Source: Thiohalocapsa sp963704155
GTDB taxonomy: Bacteria; Pseudomonadota; Gammaproteobacteria; Chromatiales; Chromatiaceae
DNA length: 64,000 bases
Reading direction: 5' to 3'
NCBI GenBank assembly: GCA_963704155.1
Contig: CAVPHF010000032.1
Coordinates: 348,478 to 412,477 of the forward strand
The notes below the pieces were generated by a model. That model had not been told where the DNA came from and did no database searches. It saw only the letters and a program-made list of their open reading frames with translations. Positions 24,196 to 33,761 of the stretch are shown here, one piece after another. A program made the position numbers and the translations under genes. Numbering within the stretch: position 1 is the stretch's first letter; each line of letters begins with the position of its first letter.

Positions 24196-26727
24196 TTGGC
24201 TTCACTTATCCTGAAGGCGCCGCTCGACGGCGTCATCGTGCCCCTGGAACAGGTTCCGGACCCGGTCTTCGCGCAGAAAATGGTCGGCGACGGGGCCTCC
24301 ATCGACCCCATCAACCAAGTGCTCACTGCGCCCTGCGACGGGCGCGTGACGCAGCTTCACAAGGCCCATCACGCGGTGACGCTGACCACCGCCGACGGCA
24401 TCGAGCTGATGATGCACATCGGCCTCGACACCGTGAACCTGAAGGGCGAGGGATTCACCGCCAAGGTCGCGGAGGGTGATCAGGTCTCGACCGGCGACCC
24501 GCTGATCGCGTTTGACGCCGACTACCTGGCGACCCATGCCAAGAGCCTGCTGACGCAGATCCTAGTGACCAACATGGAGCGGGTGGCGTCGATGCGGCCC
24601 GCCAGCGGCGTGGTGCGGGCCGGCGGCGATGACTTCCTGACCATTGAGACCATCGCCGAAACCAGCGCCGAGGCTGAGGCCACGGGCCGCACCGTCAGCT
24701 CTCAGGCGATCCTGATCCCCAACGCCACCGGCCTGCACGCACGCCCGGCGGCGGTGCTGGCGAACCTGGCCAAGCGCTTCAAGTCCAAGATTCTGCTGAC
24801 CCGCGGCGACGACGAGGCCAACGCCAAGAGCGTGGTGTCGATCATGGGCCTGGAGATCGCGCAGAACGACAAGGTGGTGATCGTCGCCACCGGGCCGGAT
24901 GCGGACGCGGCCATCGACAGCATCGCGCCGCAGCTCGCCGCCGGCCTCGGCGACGAGGGCACGGCGCCGGCGCCGGCACCGGCGACCACCGAGCCCGACC
25001 CGGCCGCCGCGCCGGCACCGCGGCCACGCTCCGATGACCCGAACCTGCTGCTCGGCGTCGCCGCATCGCCGGGAATCGGCGTTGGCACTATCTTCCAATT
25101 GCGCCGCGACGAGATCGAGGTGCCCGAAACGGCTGCTGGCGAGCCCCGCGCCGAGCGCCGTCTGCTGGAGGACGCCACCGAGCTCGCCAAGAACGAGCTC
25201 GAGTCGCTGCAGGCGGAACTGCGCGCCAAGGCCGACCCGGCCAAGGCCGCCATCTTTGCCGCGCATCAGGAACTGCTCGAAGACCCGGACCTGATGGACA
25301 TCGCCGAGAGCGCCATCGCCAAGGGCAAGTCCGCTGCCTTTGCCTGGCAGCGCGCCTACAGCACCCATGCCGATCGGCTCTCCAAGCTCAAGAACGCCAT
25401 CATGGCGGGCCGCGCCGCGGACCTGCGCGACGTCGGCCGCCGCGTGCTCGGCATCCTGACCGGTCATCCCAGCGAAGAGCCGGAGATCCCGGCCGGCAGC
25501 ATCCTCATCGCCGAGGAGCTGTCGCCGTCCGACACCGCGAAGCTCGACCCGACCAAGGTGCTCGGCTTCGCCACCGTCGGAGGCGGCGCGACCTCCCATG
25601 TCGCCATCCTGGCACGCTCGCTCGACATCCCGGCCGTGGCCGGCATCGAGCCGCGGGCGCTGGATCTGGCCGACGGCGGGCAGGTGATACTGGACGGCGG
25701 CAAGGGCCAACTGCGCATCGATCCCGACGCCGCCGAGGTCGATCGCATCCTGACCCTGAAACACAGGCTCGCGGAGAAAAAGCAGGCCGACCTGGCCGCC
25801 GCGCTGGAGCCGGCAACCACTACCGATGGCCATCGGGTGGAAGTGGTCGCAAACATCGGCGGCATCGACGACGCCCGGCAGTCCGTGACGCTCGGCGGCG
25901 AGGGCGTCGGTCTGCTGCGCTCCGAGTTCCTGTACCTTGAGCGCCAGACCGCCCCCAGCGAGGACGAGCAGACGCAGATCTACGCCGACATCGCCACGGC
26001 GCTGGACGGGCGGCCGATGATCATCCGCACGCTCGACGTCGGCGGCGACAAGCCGCTGCCCTATCTGCCGATGCCGCGCGAGGAGAACCCCTTCCTCGGC
26101 ATCCGCGGCGTGCGCATCGGGCTGGAGAAGCCGGAGCTGCTGCGCACCCAGGTGCGCGCCATCCTGCGCGCGGCCAAGGGCCACAAGCTGCGCATGATGT
26201 TCCCGATGATCGCGACCATCGACGAGATCCGCTCCGTGAAGGGGCTGGTCGACGAGGAGCGTGCCAAGTTGCCAGACGCTGGCGACCTGGAGCTGGGCAT
26301 CATGGTGGAGGTGCCGTCCACCGCCGTGATGGCGCGGCAGTTCGCGAAGGAAGTCGCCTTCTTTTCCATCGGCACCAACGATCTCACCCAGTACACCCTG
26401 GCCATGGACCGCGGGCACCCGAAGCTCGGCGCCAAGGCCGACGCGATGAACCCGGCCGTGCTGCAGCTGATCAAGCAGACCGTCGACGGCGCCCATGCCG
26501 AGGGCAAGTGGGTCGGTGTCTGCGGCGGCATCGCCAGCGACCCGCAAGCGGTTGCGATCCTGGTCGGCATTGGTGTCGACGAGCTGTCCGTCAGCGTACC
26601 GGCCATCCCGGCGGTCAAGGCCGAGGTGCGCGCGCGCTCACTCGCCGATTGCCAGGCACTGGCCGAACGGGCCCTGGCCTGCGACACCGGCGCGGAAGTC
26701 CGCGCGCTCGTGCCCACCGAGTACTGA
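24196..26727 (+). CDS. PTS EIIA(Glc)-HPr-EI fusion (multiphosphoryl transfer protein)
   Basis: 843 residues if started at TTG 24196, chosen because AGGAGG lies eight bases upstream and the protein then begins directly with the EIIA strand LASLILKAPLDGVIVPL. EIIA-Glc (about 1-150) has its phospho-His in LMMHIGLDTV (H74). HPr (about 170-255) has NATGLHARPAAV (H181). A Pro/Ala linker follows, then EI (about 285-843) with GGGATSHVAILARS (H468), LRSEFLYL and GTNDLTQYTLAMDRG. It passes phosphate from PEP to the membrane EIICB encoded 33 bases downstream. Fusions of this order are known from NagF/FruB-type systems. Confidence 0.95.
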   Translation: MASLILKAPLDGVIVPLEQVPDPVFAQKMVGDGASIDPINQVLTAPCDGRVTQLHKAHHAVTLTTADGIELMMHIGLDTVNLKGEGFTAKVAEGDQVSTGDPLIAFDADYLATHAKSLLTQILVTNMERVASMRPASGVVRAGGDDFLTIETIAETSAEAEATGRTVSSQAILIPNATGLHARPAAVLANLAKRFKSKILLTRGDDEANAKSVVSIMGLEIAQNDKVVIVATGPDADAAIDSIAPQLAAGLGDEGTAPAPAPATTEPDPAAAPAPRPRSDDPNLLLGVAASPGIGVGTIFQLRRDEIEVPETAAGEPRAERRLLEDATELAKNELESLQAELRAKADPAKAAIFAAHQELLEDPDLMDIAESAIAKGKSAAFAWQRAYSTHADRLSKLKNAIMAGRAADLRDVGRRVLGILTGHPSEEPEIPAGSILIAEELSPSDTAKLDPTKVLGFATVGGGATSHVAILARSLDIPAVAGIEPRALDLADGGQVILDGGKGQLRIDPDAAEVDRILTLKHRLAEKKQADLAAALEPATTTDGHRVEVVANIGGIDDARQSVTLGGEGVGLLRSEFLYLERQTAPSEDEQTQIYADIATALDGRPMIIRTLDVGGDKPLPYLPMPREENPFLGIRGVRIGLEKPELLRTQVRAILRAAKGHKLRMMFPMIATIDEIRSVKGLVDEERAKLPDAGDLELGIMVEVPSTAVMARQFAKEVAFFSIGTNDLTQYTLAMDRGHPKLGAKADAMNPAVLQLIKQTVDGAHAEGKWVGVCGGIASDPQAVAILVGIGVDELSVSVPAIPAVKAEVRARSLADCQALAERALACDTGAEVRALVPTEY

Positions 26728-26760
26728 TCCCAGTGAGTACTGACCAAGGAGATGCCAAGA

Positions 26761-28850
26761 TGAGTCTGAAAGCAACCTGGGACGGCGCCTTCGCCAACCT
26801 GCAAAAGATCGGCAAGGCGCTGATGTTGCCGGTCTCGGTGCTGCCGGTGGCAGGTATCCTGCTCGGCGTCGGCAGCTCCATCGCCGGCGCCGACGATCTG
26901 GCCCCCTGGCTGATCAAGATCGGCGAGATTATGGCCGCCTCCGGCGGTGCGGTCTTTACCATTCTGCCGCTGATCTTCGCCATCGGCGTCGTGCTCGGCT
27001 TCACCAAGAACGACGGCGTCGCGGCCATGGCCGCCACGGTCGGCTACTTCGTGCTGATCGCGGCGCTGGGGGTCATCGGGCTCCTATTCATCGACTGGAT
27101 GGCGCCGGCCGAACCCTTGGCGCTCAAGGACGGCAACAGCGCCTATGTCGAATACGACGCCGGACGCGAGCGCTTCCTTTGTCTGGACGCCCAAGGGCGC
27201 ACGCTGAGCAAGGTCCGAGTCGAGGAAATCGACGGCCAGCAAGTGAGTTGCGGCGAAGGCGATGCTGCCGTGACCGTGCCGTTCTCGATCGAGGAGGCGT
27301 CCGAAGGCGGTGGCGCGCTCGCCCTCTACCAAGACAGCACCGGCAACAGCGTTCCCTTCCCAGTCGCCAAGAGCCGCGCCGAGATCAAGAAGATCTTCGG
27401 TATCGAGTCCATCGACACCGGTGTCTTCGGCGGCATCCTGATCGGCCTGATCGCCGCCTGGCTGTTCAACAAGTATTACCGCATCCAGTTGCCGGCCTAT
27501 CTGGGTTTCTTCGCCGGCAAGCGCTTCGTGCCCATCGTCGTGTCGTTTGCCGCCATCGGGCTGGCCGCGATTCTGGCGGTCATCTGGCCACCCATCGGCG
27601 GCGCCATCCGCACCTTCGGTGACTGGGCCGCCTACGGTAATCCAGCGGCGGCAGTGACCATCTACGGCGTCGTCGAGCGCATGCTGTTGCCCTTCGGCCT
27701 GCATCACATCTGGAACGTGCCCTTCTTCTTCGAGGTCGGCACCTACATCGACCCCGACACCGGCGAGGCCGTGCACGGCGTGCTCAGCCGCTACTTCGCT
27801 GGCGACTTCGAGGCGGCCATCCTCGGCGGCGGCTTCGTGTTCAAGATGTTCGGCCTGCCGGCGGCGGCGCTGGCCATCTACCACACCGCCAAGCCCGAGA
27901 ATAAGGCGCGCGTGGCCGGCATCATGGGCTCGGCGGCCCTGACCGCCTTTCTGACCGGCATCACCGAGCCGCTGGAGTTTGCCTTCCTGTTCGTCGCGCC
28001 GCTGCTCTATGCGGTGCATGCGGTGCTGGTCGGCATCGCCTATCTGGTTACCTATCTGCTCGACGCCCGGCTCGGCTACAGCTTCAGCCACGGCTTCATC
28101 GACTACGCGCTCTACTACGTGAACAACATCAGGCCCTGGATCGTGCTGATCCTGGGGCCGATCTTCGCCGTCGTCTACTACGTCGCCTTCCGCACGCTGA
28201 TCCTCAAGCTGGACCTGAAAACACCGGGCCGTGAGGAGGCAGTCGCGGATGCCGAGAACTTCAAGGACATCATCGCCGACGACTTCGCCAAGGAACTGGT
28301 GCTGGCCTTCGGCGGCAAGAGCAATATCGCTGCGCTGGACGCCTGCATTACGCGCCTGCGCGTGGAGGTGACGGACATCGGCAAGGCCAATCCGGACAAG
28401 CTCAAGGCCATGGGCGCGGCTGGCGTTGTGGTCGTGGGCAACAACATGCAGGCCATCTTCGGGCCCAAGTCCGACAACCTGAAGACCGACATGGAAGAGT
28501 ACCTGGCCCACGCCGGGGCCGAGGCCGAATTGCCCGAGGGCGCCGCGGCACCCAAGGTCAGCTACAAGGCCGACGAACTCCGGCCGCGTGCCCGCGATCC
28601 GCTGGCACCGGAGAAGGCCCGCGCCATACTCGCGGCGCTCGGCGGTGCAGAAAACGTGCAGCAGGCCGAGTCCGCGGCCGAGACACGGCTGCGCGTCGCC
28701 GTCGGTGATGGTGCAAGGCTGGATGAGACCGCGTTGACGGCAGCGGGCGTTCAGGGAATCCTGCGCCTCCCCGACAACGTGCTGCACCTGATCGTCGGAC
28801 TCAATGCCGATCAGTACGCGGCCGAGATGAAGGCAGCCATGGCGGGATAG
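26761..28850 (+). CDS. ptsG: PTS glucose-type EIICB with soluble insert and second, Cys-less EIIB
   Basis: 696 residues; ATG 26761 with AAGGAG upstream. The EIIC part closely follows PtsG: FTKNDGVAAMAATV, LPAYLGFFAGKRFVPI, FGLHHIWNVPFFFEVGTY, and TGITEPLEFAFLF. Between residues about 112 and 212 is a soluble insert of about 100 residues (NSAYVEYDAGRERFLCLD...) where PtsG has a short loop. EIIB follows with the phospho-Cys in ALDACITRLRVEV, and a second EIIB-like copy at the end has AAETRLRVAVG, lacking the Cys. Substrate is most likely glucose, although GlcNAc relatives use the same architecture. It works with the EIIA-HPr-EI fusion upstream. Confidence 0.93.
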
Positions 28851-28885
28851 CGAGGCTGTCAGACTCAGGCGGGGCGCGGCAAGGA

Positions 28886-29110
28886 TCAGGCAGCCTGACG
28901 GGTATCCGCATCGGCGATTTCGCTGATCGGAGCCGGCACCCTGGGCTTCGCCTGTCGGGGTGCCAAGCCCCATTCGACCAGCTCCATACGTCCGTCGGTA
29001 TGCTCGACAATGGCGGTGCAACTGTCGACCCAGTCGCCGCAGTTGATGTAGGTGATGCCATCCAGTGTGCGGAAGCTTTGGCTACCGGCTGTGCGGTGGT
29101 CCGATGTCTG
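28886..29110 (-). pseudogene. C-terminal remnant of an LpxH-like phosphoesterase
   Basis: About 70 codons ending at a TGA (28886-28888) and overlapping the 3' end of coaE. It reads FRTLDGITYINCGDWVDSC then TAIVEHTDGRMELVEW, the conserved C terminus of UDP-2,3-diacylglucosamine-diphosphatase-type metallophosphoesterases. Upstream, HRTAG stands where the metal-binding GHTHTAG should be, after which the coding frame runs into coaE. The catalytic body is missing. Confidence 0.7.
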
Positions 29111-29711
29111 CGGAGGTTTCCGCGGCGAGCTGCAGGTAGTGCTGATGCAGATTTCTTACCTGGGGTGCGAGCGCGTCGGCGCTGCCAGCATTGTCGATGA
29201 CGTCATCGGCGCCCGCTAGCCGTTCTGCCCGGGTGACTTGGCTGGCCATAATGCGGCGAATCTCCGCCAGCGCGAGACCGCTTCGCGCCTGAACGCGCTC
29301 GATCTGCAATGCTTCAGGCGTGTCGACGACGAGCACGCGGTCGGCGAGATCGGTCTGCCGAGTCTCGAATAGCAAGGGGATCGCGAGGATGGCGTAGGGG
29401 GCATCGGAGGCCTGCATCTGCCGCATCATGTCCGCCCGGATGCGTGGATGCAGAATTGCTTCCAGTTGCCGCCGGCAGGCGGCGTCGGAGAAGACGATGC
29501 CCCGCAGCCTTGCACGATCCAAGTTGCCCTCGGCGTCGACCAGATCAGCGCCGAATGCCGCGGCAATGTTCGGGAGCGCAGCGCCGTTCCTTGCCGTCAG
29601 TGCGTGTGACAGCTCGTCGGCATCGACGATGGCTGCACCCAGCTCGGCGAACAGGGCAGACACGGTGCTCTTGCCGCTGCCGATGCCACCGGTTAACGCA
29701 ACGCTGAACAT
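29082..29711 (-). CDS. coaE: dephospho-CoA kinase
   Basis: 209 residues. Walker A GGIGSGKSTVS at the N terminus, DADELSHALTARNG, HPRIRADM and IPLLFETRQTDLADRVLVVD are all CoaE hallmarks. It phosphorylates the 3'-hydroxyl of dephospho-CoA, the last step of CoA synthesis. It follows pilD by 21 bases, the standard gammaproteobacterial pilBCD-coaE order. Its last codons overlap the LpxH-like remnant, so the C terminus (after AAETSADIG) may have been altered by the deletion. Confidence 0.95.
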   Translation of the reverse strand: MFSVALTGGIGSGKSTVSALFAELGAAIVDADELSHALTARNGAALPNIAAAFGADLVDAEGNLDRARLRGIVFSDAACRRQLEAILHPRIRADMMRQMQASDAPYAILAIPLLFETRQTDLADRVLVVDTPEALQIERVQARSGLALAEIRRIMASQVTRAERLAGADDVIDNAGSADALAPQVRNLHQHYLQLAAETSADIGPPHSR

Positions 29712-29732
29712 AAGAGGGATATCGGGGTGACC

Positions 29733-30611
29733 TTATGCGAGCCCGCTCCAGCGCAGATAGGCATCGGTGATGCTATTGCCCCAGACGAGGCTGATCCAGC
29801 CGGCGATGGCGAGAAAGGGTCCGAATGAGATGGGTGTTTGGCGCTCGCCGCGGCCGACGGCGACCATCAAGATACCGAACAGCGCGCCGGGGATGGTGGA
29901 CAACAGCAGGATCTGCGGCAACGACTGCCAGCCGAGCCAGGCGCCGAACAGCGCAAGGAGCTTGAAATCGCCGCGGCCCATGCCCTCTTTTCCCGTCAGC
30001 AGTCGAAACAGATGGAAGATCAACCACAGGCTCATGTAGCCGGTGACGGCGCCGATGATGGCGCTGTGGCTGTCTGCGAAGATGCCCCAGACGCTAAGCA
30101 ACAGACCAATCCACAGCAACGGCAGCGTGATGTCGTCCGGCAATAGCTGGGTGTCGGCATCGATGAAGGCCAGTGCGATCAGCCCCCAGGTCAGCAGCAG
30201 CGCAAAGCCGCCCTGCAGCGTTGGCCCGAACTGCCACAGCACCATCACCGACAACAGCGCGGTCAGCAATTCGACCAGTGGATAGCGCCAGGAGATTGGC
30301 TCAGCGCACTGACTGCAGCGTCCGCGCAGCAGCAGATAGCTCAGCACCGGGATGTTCTCCCAGGGGCGGATGCGGTGTCCGCAGCTGGGGCAATGAGATG
30401 AAGGCGTCGACAAGCTGAGGCGTTCCGTCGGCGTGCCGGGGTCGGCCTCACTGCCGGCGAGTTCGGCGCATTCTTGGCGCCATTCCTGTTCCATCATCCG
30501 TGGCAGTCGCAGGATGACCACGTTGAGAAAGCTGCCGACGATCAGCCCCAAGGCCAAGGTGGCGCTATAAAGCAGCATGGGCATTTGCGCCAGCGCATCC
30601 ACGACTTCCAT
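29733..30611 (-). CDS. pilD: type IV prepilin peptidase / N-methyltransferase
   Basis: 292 residues from ATG 30611. An N-terminal cytoplasmic zinc domain has two CxxC pairs, CPSCGHRIRPWENIPVLSY and RCSQCAEPISWRYP. The aspartyl-protease residues are in ALAFIDADTQLLPDDITLP and in GMGRGDFKLLALFG (the GxGD motif). Eight hydrophobic helices. It cleaves leader peptides of type IV pilins and methylates the new N terminus. Located between pilC and coaE. Confidence 0.96.
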   Translation of the reverse strand: MEVVDALAQMPMLLYSATLALGLIVGSFLNVVILRLPRMMEQEWRQECAELAGSEADPGTPTERLSLSTPSSHCPSCGHRIRPWENIPVLSYLLLRGRCSQCAEPISWRYPLVELLTALLSVMVLWQFGPTLQGGFALLLTWGLIALAFIDADTQLLPDDITLPLLWIGLLLSVWGIFADSHSAIIGAVTGYMSLWLIFHLFRLLTGKEGMGRGDFKLLALFGAWLGWQSLPQILLLSTIPGALFGILMVAVGRGERQTPISFGPFLAIAGWISLVWGNSITDAYLRWSGLA

Positions 30612-30645
30612 CAAGTGTTCCTCGCCTGCGTGAGCGATCGAGTCG

Positions 30646-31887
30646 TCAGACCACCGCGGCCAGCTTGAAGATGGGCAGGTACATGGCGACGACCAAGCCT
30701 CCCACCAGGCCGCCGATGACGACCATGATCAGCGGTTCGAGCAGGCTGCTCAGCGCATCGACCGCGTTGTCGACCTCCTCCTCGTAAAAGTCCGCGACCT
30801 TGCCCAGCATGTCGTCCAGCGCGCCCGATTCCTCGCCGATGGCGGTCATCTGGATCACCATGTGCGGGAACAGTGTGCGTTGGCGCATCGACAACTGCAG
30901 GCTCTGGCCCGTGGCCACCTCTTCGCGCATGGTGCGCACCGCATCCGAGTAGACGATGTTGCCGGTGGCGCCGGCCACCGAGTCGAGTGCCTCTACCAGT
31001 GGGACACCGGCGGCGAACATGGTGGAAAGGGTGCGGGCGAAACGGGCCACCGCGGCCTTGTGTAGGATCGGGCCGATGACGGGCAGCTTCAGCGACGTGC
31101 GATCGAGCAATTGGCGGAACTTGGCCGATTTTTGGTGCAGCTTGCCGATGCCATAGATTGCACCGCCGGTGGCGAGCGCGACCCCCCACCAGTACTCGCG
31201 AACAAAGTCCGACATGCTGATAACGAGCAGCGTGAAGGCAGGAAGATCCGCTCCGAAGCTACTGAACAGGGCCTTGAACTGCGGGATGACGAACAGCAGG
31301 ATCACCACGGTGACGATAATGGCAACGACGATGACGGCGGCCGGATAGAAGAGTGCTTTCTTGATCTTTCCCTTGATGGACTCGGTCTTTTCCTTGTAGG
31401 TCGCGATCTTGTCCAGCAGCACGTCGAGCACACCGGCCTGCTCGCCGGCCGCGACCAGGCTGCAGACCAGTTCGTCGAAATAGTCGGGGTGTTTGCCGAG
31501 CGCCTCGGCCATGGCGGTGCCGTTCTCGATGTCCTGCTTGATCGACAGCAACAGCTCCTGCATCGACGGATTATCATGACCGCGGCCGACAATATCGAAG
31601 GACTGCACCAGCGGCACGCCCGCCGACATCATGGTCGCTAGCTGGCGACTGAAGATCGTTATGTCCTGACTCTTGATCTTCCGCTTGCCGCCGCTGAACA
31701 GCGGCTTCGCCTTTTTGTGCACCTTCAGCGGGTTCACGCCCTGACGGCGCAGGTCGGCGCGGGCCAATGCAACATTGCTCGCGCGTAGGTCGCCCTTGAC
31801 CCGGTTGCCGCGCCGGTCGACACCCTCCCATTTGAAGACGTGCGCCTTGTCCGCCTTGGGTTTCTGTTGAGTCGCGCTGACCGCCAT
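30646..31887 (-). CDS. pilC: type IV pilus inner-membrane platform protein
   Basis: 413 residues with the PilC/GspF layout: an N-terminal cytoplasmic part (FKWEGVDRRGNRVKGDLRAS), then two T2SF domains (FSRQLATMMSAGVPLVQSFD at about residue 80 and FARTLSTMFAAGVPLVEALD at about 285) each followed by membrane helices, and a last helix GGLVGGLVVAMYLPIFKLA. It anchors the PilB motor to the pilus base. Starts five bases after the pilB stop, so translation is coupled. Confidence 0.96.
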   Translation of the reverse strand: MAVSATQQKPKADKAHVFKWEGVDRRGNRVKGDLRASNVALARADLRRQGVNPLKVHKKAKPLFSGGKRKIKSQDITIFSRQLATMMSAGVPLVQSFDIVGRGHDNPSMQELLLSIKQDIENGTAMAEALGKHPDYFDELVCSLVAAGEQAGVLDVLLDKIATYKEKTESIKGKIKKALFYPAAVIVVAIIVTVVILLFVIPQFKALFSSFGADLPAFTLLVISMSDFVREYWWGVALATGGAIYGIGKLHQKSAKFRQLLDRTSLKLPVIGPILHKAAVARFARTLSTMFAAGVPLVEALDSVAGATGNIVYSDAVRTMREEVATGQSLQLSMRQRTLFPHMVIQMTAIGEESGALDDMLGKVADFYEEEVDNAVDALSSLLEPLIMVVIGGLVGGLVVAMYLPIFKLAAVV

Positions 31888-31892
31888 GACAA

Positions 31893-33608
31893 TCAGTCCT
31901 TGGTGACGCGGTTGAGCTCTTGCAAGCTCGTGGTACCGGACTTGACCTTGGCCAAGCCGGCTCGACGCAGATCGGCATAACCTTCCTTGTCCGCCTGATT
32001 CGCCAACTGGATCGAGTTACCCCCTTCCATGATTAGACGTCCCATTTCTTCGGATACTCTGATCACCTGGAAGATACCGACCCGGCCCTTGTACCCGCCG
32101 ACGCAGTGATCGCAGCCAACGGGTTTATAGATGGTGATGCCCTCGGCGATCTCGTCCTCGCCGAAGCCTTCTTCCCGCAGCGCCTCATGCGGAAGATCAT
32201 CGATCTGTCGACAACGCGGGCACAGCCGGCGGGCTAGGCGCTGGGCCATGATCAACAATACCGAGGAGGCGATATTGAATGCCGGAACGCCCATGTTGGC
32301 CAGCCGCGTCAACGACTGCGGGGCGTCATTGGTATGCAGTGTCGACAACACCAGGTGTCCGGTCTGCGCGGCCTTTACCGCGATCTCTGCCGTCTCCAGG
32401 TCACGGATCTCGCCCACCATGACGATGTCCGGATCCTGACGCAGGAAGGCGCGCAGCGCCGCGGCGAAGGTGAGCCCGGTCTTCTGGTTCATGTTCACCT
32501 GATTGATGCCGGGCACTTGGATCTCTACCGGATCCTCGACGGTCGAGATGTTGATATCGGGCTTGTTCAGGATGTTCAGCGCTGAGTACAGCGTGACCGT
32601 CTTACCCGAGCCCGTGGGCCCTGTGACCAGGATCATGCCGTATGGCTTGCCGATGGCCTCCATGAAGGCCGTCTTCTGCGCGGATTCCATACCGAGTTGG
32701 TCGATGCCGACCGTGGCCGCCGTCGAGTCGAGGATACGCAGGACGACCTTCTCACCATAGAGCGTCGGCAAGGTGTTGACGCGGAAGTCGATGTCGCGCG
32801 TGCGGCTCAATTTGAGCTTGATGCGGCCATCCTGCGGTACGCGCCGTTCGGCGATGTTCATGCGCGACATGACCTTGAGTCTGGCCACCAGCCGCGACGA
32901 AATACTGACCGGCGGGTTCGCGACCTCGTGCAGCATGCCGTCTTGTCGGAAGCGCACGCGGAAGTACTTTTCGTAGGGCTCGAAATGGATATCCGACGCG
33001 GCGGCCGCGATGGCATCGACCAGGATCTTGTTGACGTAGCGCACCACCGGCGCATCGTCGACGTTCGGGTCCGAATCGTCGATCGTCACCTCATCGTCGT
33101 CGTTGGCGATGCCCAGATTGTCCAGGTCCGCGTCCATGAGGTCCGTCATGGTGGTGTCCTGGGCATCCAGCGCCTGGTCGATGGCCTTGGTAAGCTTCGA
33201 CTCCTCGACCAGGATGGCGTCCGCGCCGAGACCCGTGTTGAAGCGTACCTCTTCCAGCGCCCGGTCGTTGGTGGGGTCGGATACCGCGACGAACAGCCGG
33301 TTACCGCGGCGATGGATCGGCAGCACGCGATGTCTGCGGATCAGCTTCTCGTCGACCAAGGCGAACGGCAATTCCATCAGTTCCATAGCGTCCAGATCCA
33401 TCAAAGGCACGCCGAATTCCTGAGATGCCGCGATCGCGATGCTGCGGCTGTCGAGCACCTTCTCGCCGACCAGGTACTGGATGAATGGCTGACGCCGGCG
33501 CACCGCCTCGTTATGCGCCGTTTTCGCTTGCTGTTCCGTAAGCAAGTTGTCACGGACGAGTCGATGCGCCAACCCGGCAGGCTTTATTTGAGTTTGCTCT
33601 GTCGCCAT
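31893..33608 (-). CDS. pilB: type IV pilus assembly ATPase
   Basis: 571 residues, full length. The N-terminal MshE-like domain includes FGVPLMDLDAMELMELP. The motor has Walker A VTGPTGSGKTVTLYS, Asp box VNMNQKTGLTFAAALRAFLR, Walker B PDIVMVGEIRDLETAEIA and the His box GHLVLSTLHTNDAP. A four-Cys zinc site is seen as CPRCRQ and GCDHCVGGYKGR. It powers pilin polymerisation. First gene of pilB-pilC-pilD-coaE; no pilin gene lies in the window. Confidence 0.97.
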   Translation of the reverse strand: MATEQTQIKPAGLAHRLVRDNLLTEQQAKTAHNEAVRRRQPFIQYLVGEKVLDSRSIAIAASQEFGVPLMDLDAMELMELPFALVDEKLIRRHRVLPIHRRGNRLFVAVSDPTNDRALEEVRFNTGLGADAILVEESKLTKAIDQALDAQDTTMTDLMDADLDNLGIANDDDEVTIDDSDPNVDDAPVVRYVNKILVDAIAAAASDIHFEPYEKYFRVRFRQDGMLHEVANPPVSISSRLVARLKVMSRMNIAERRVPQDGRIKLKLSRTRDIDFRVNTLPTLYGEKVVLRILDSTAATVGIDQLGMESAQKTAFMEAIGKPYGMILVTGPTGSGKTVTLYSALNILNKPDINISTVEDPVEIQVPGINQVNMNQKTGLTFAAALRAFLRQDPDIVMVGEIRDLETAEIAVKAAQTGHLVLSTLHTNDAPQSLTRLANMGVPAFNIASSVLLIMAQRLARRLCPRCRQIDDLPHEALREEGFGEDEIAEGITIYKPVGCDHCVGGYKGRVGIFQVIRVSEEMGRLIMEGGNSIQLANQADKEGYADLRRAGLAKVKSGTTSLQELNRVTKD

Positions 33609-33761
33609 TGGCCTTTACCTTATGCAGACGCTGATCTTCTCGCCATCCCGGCCCACGGCGGTCAGGGAGGGCACCGGTTTCAGGGCCGTTAAGTGGTCTG
33701 TAGTTTGCGTCCTCAAAGTCTAGCCGAGCGCCTGCGCCGAGACTGCGCACCCGCTCTCGCT

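Noticed and set aside
24562..26547. 661-codon open frame antisense to the PTS fusion gene
   Set aside because: Leu/Gly/His-rich shadow of a high-G+C gene in the opposite phase; no motif, and the plus-strand gene is unambiguous.
27084..29021. 645-codon antisense frame over ptsG
   Set aside because: Same kind of shadow, rich in His/Gln/Asp repeats that mirror EIIC codons; only its first part coincides with the LpxH remnant, which is in another frame.
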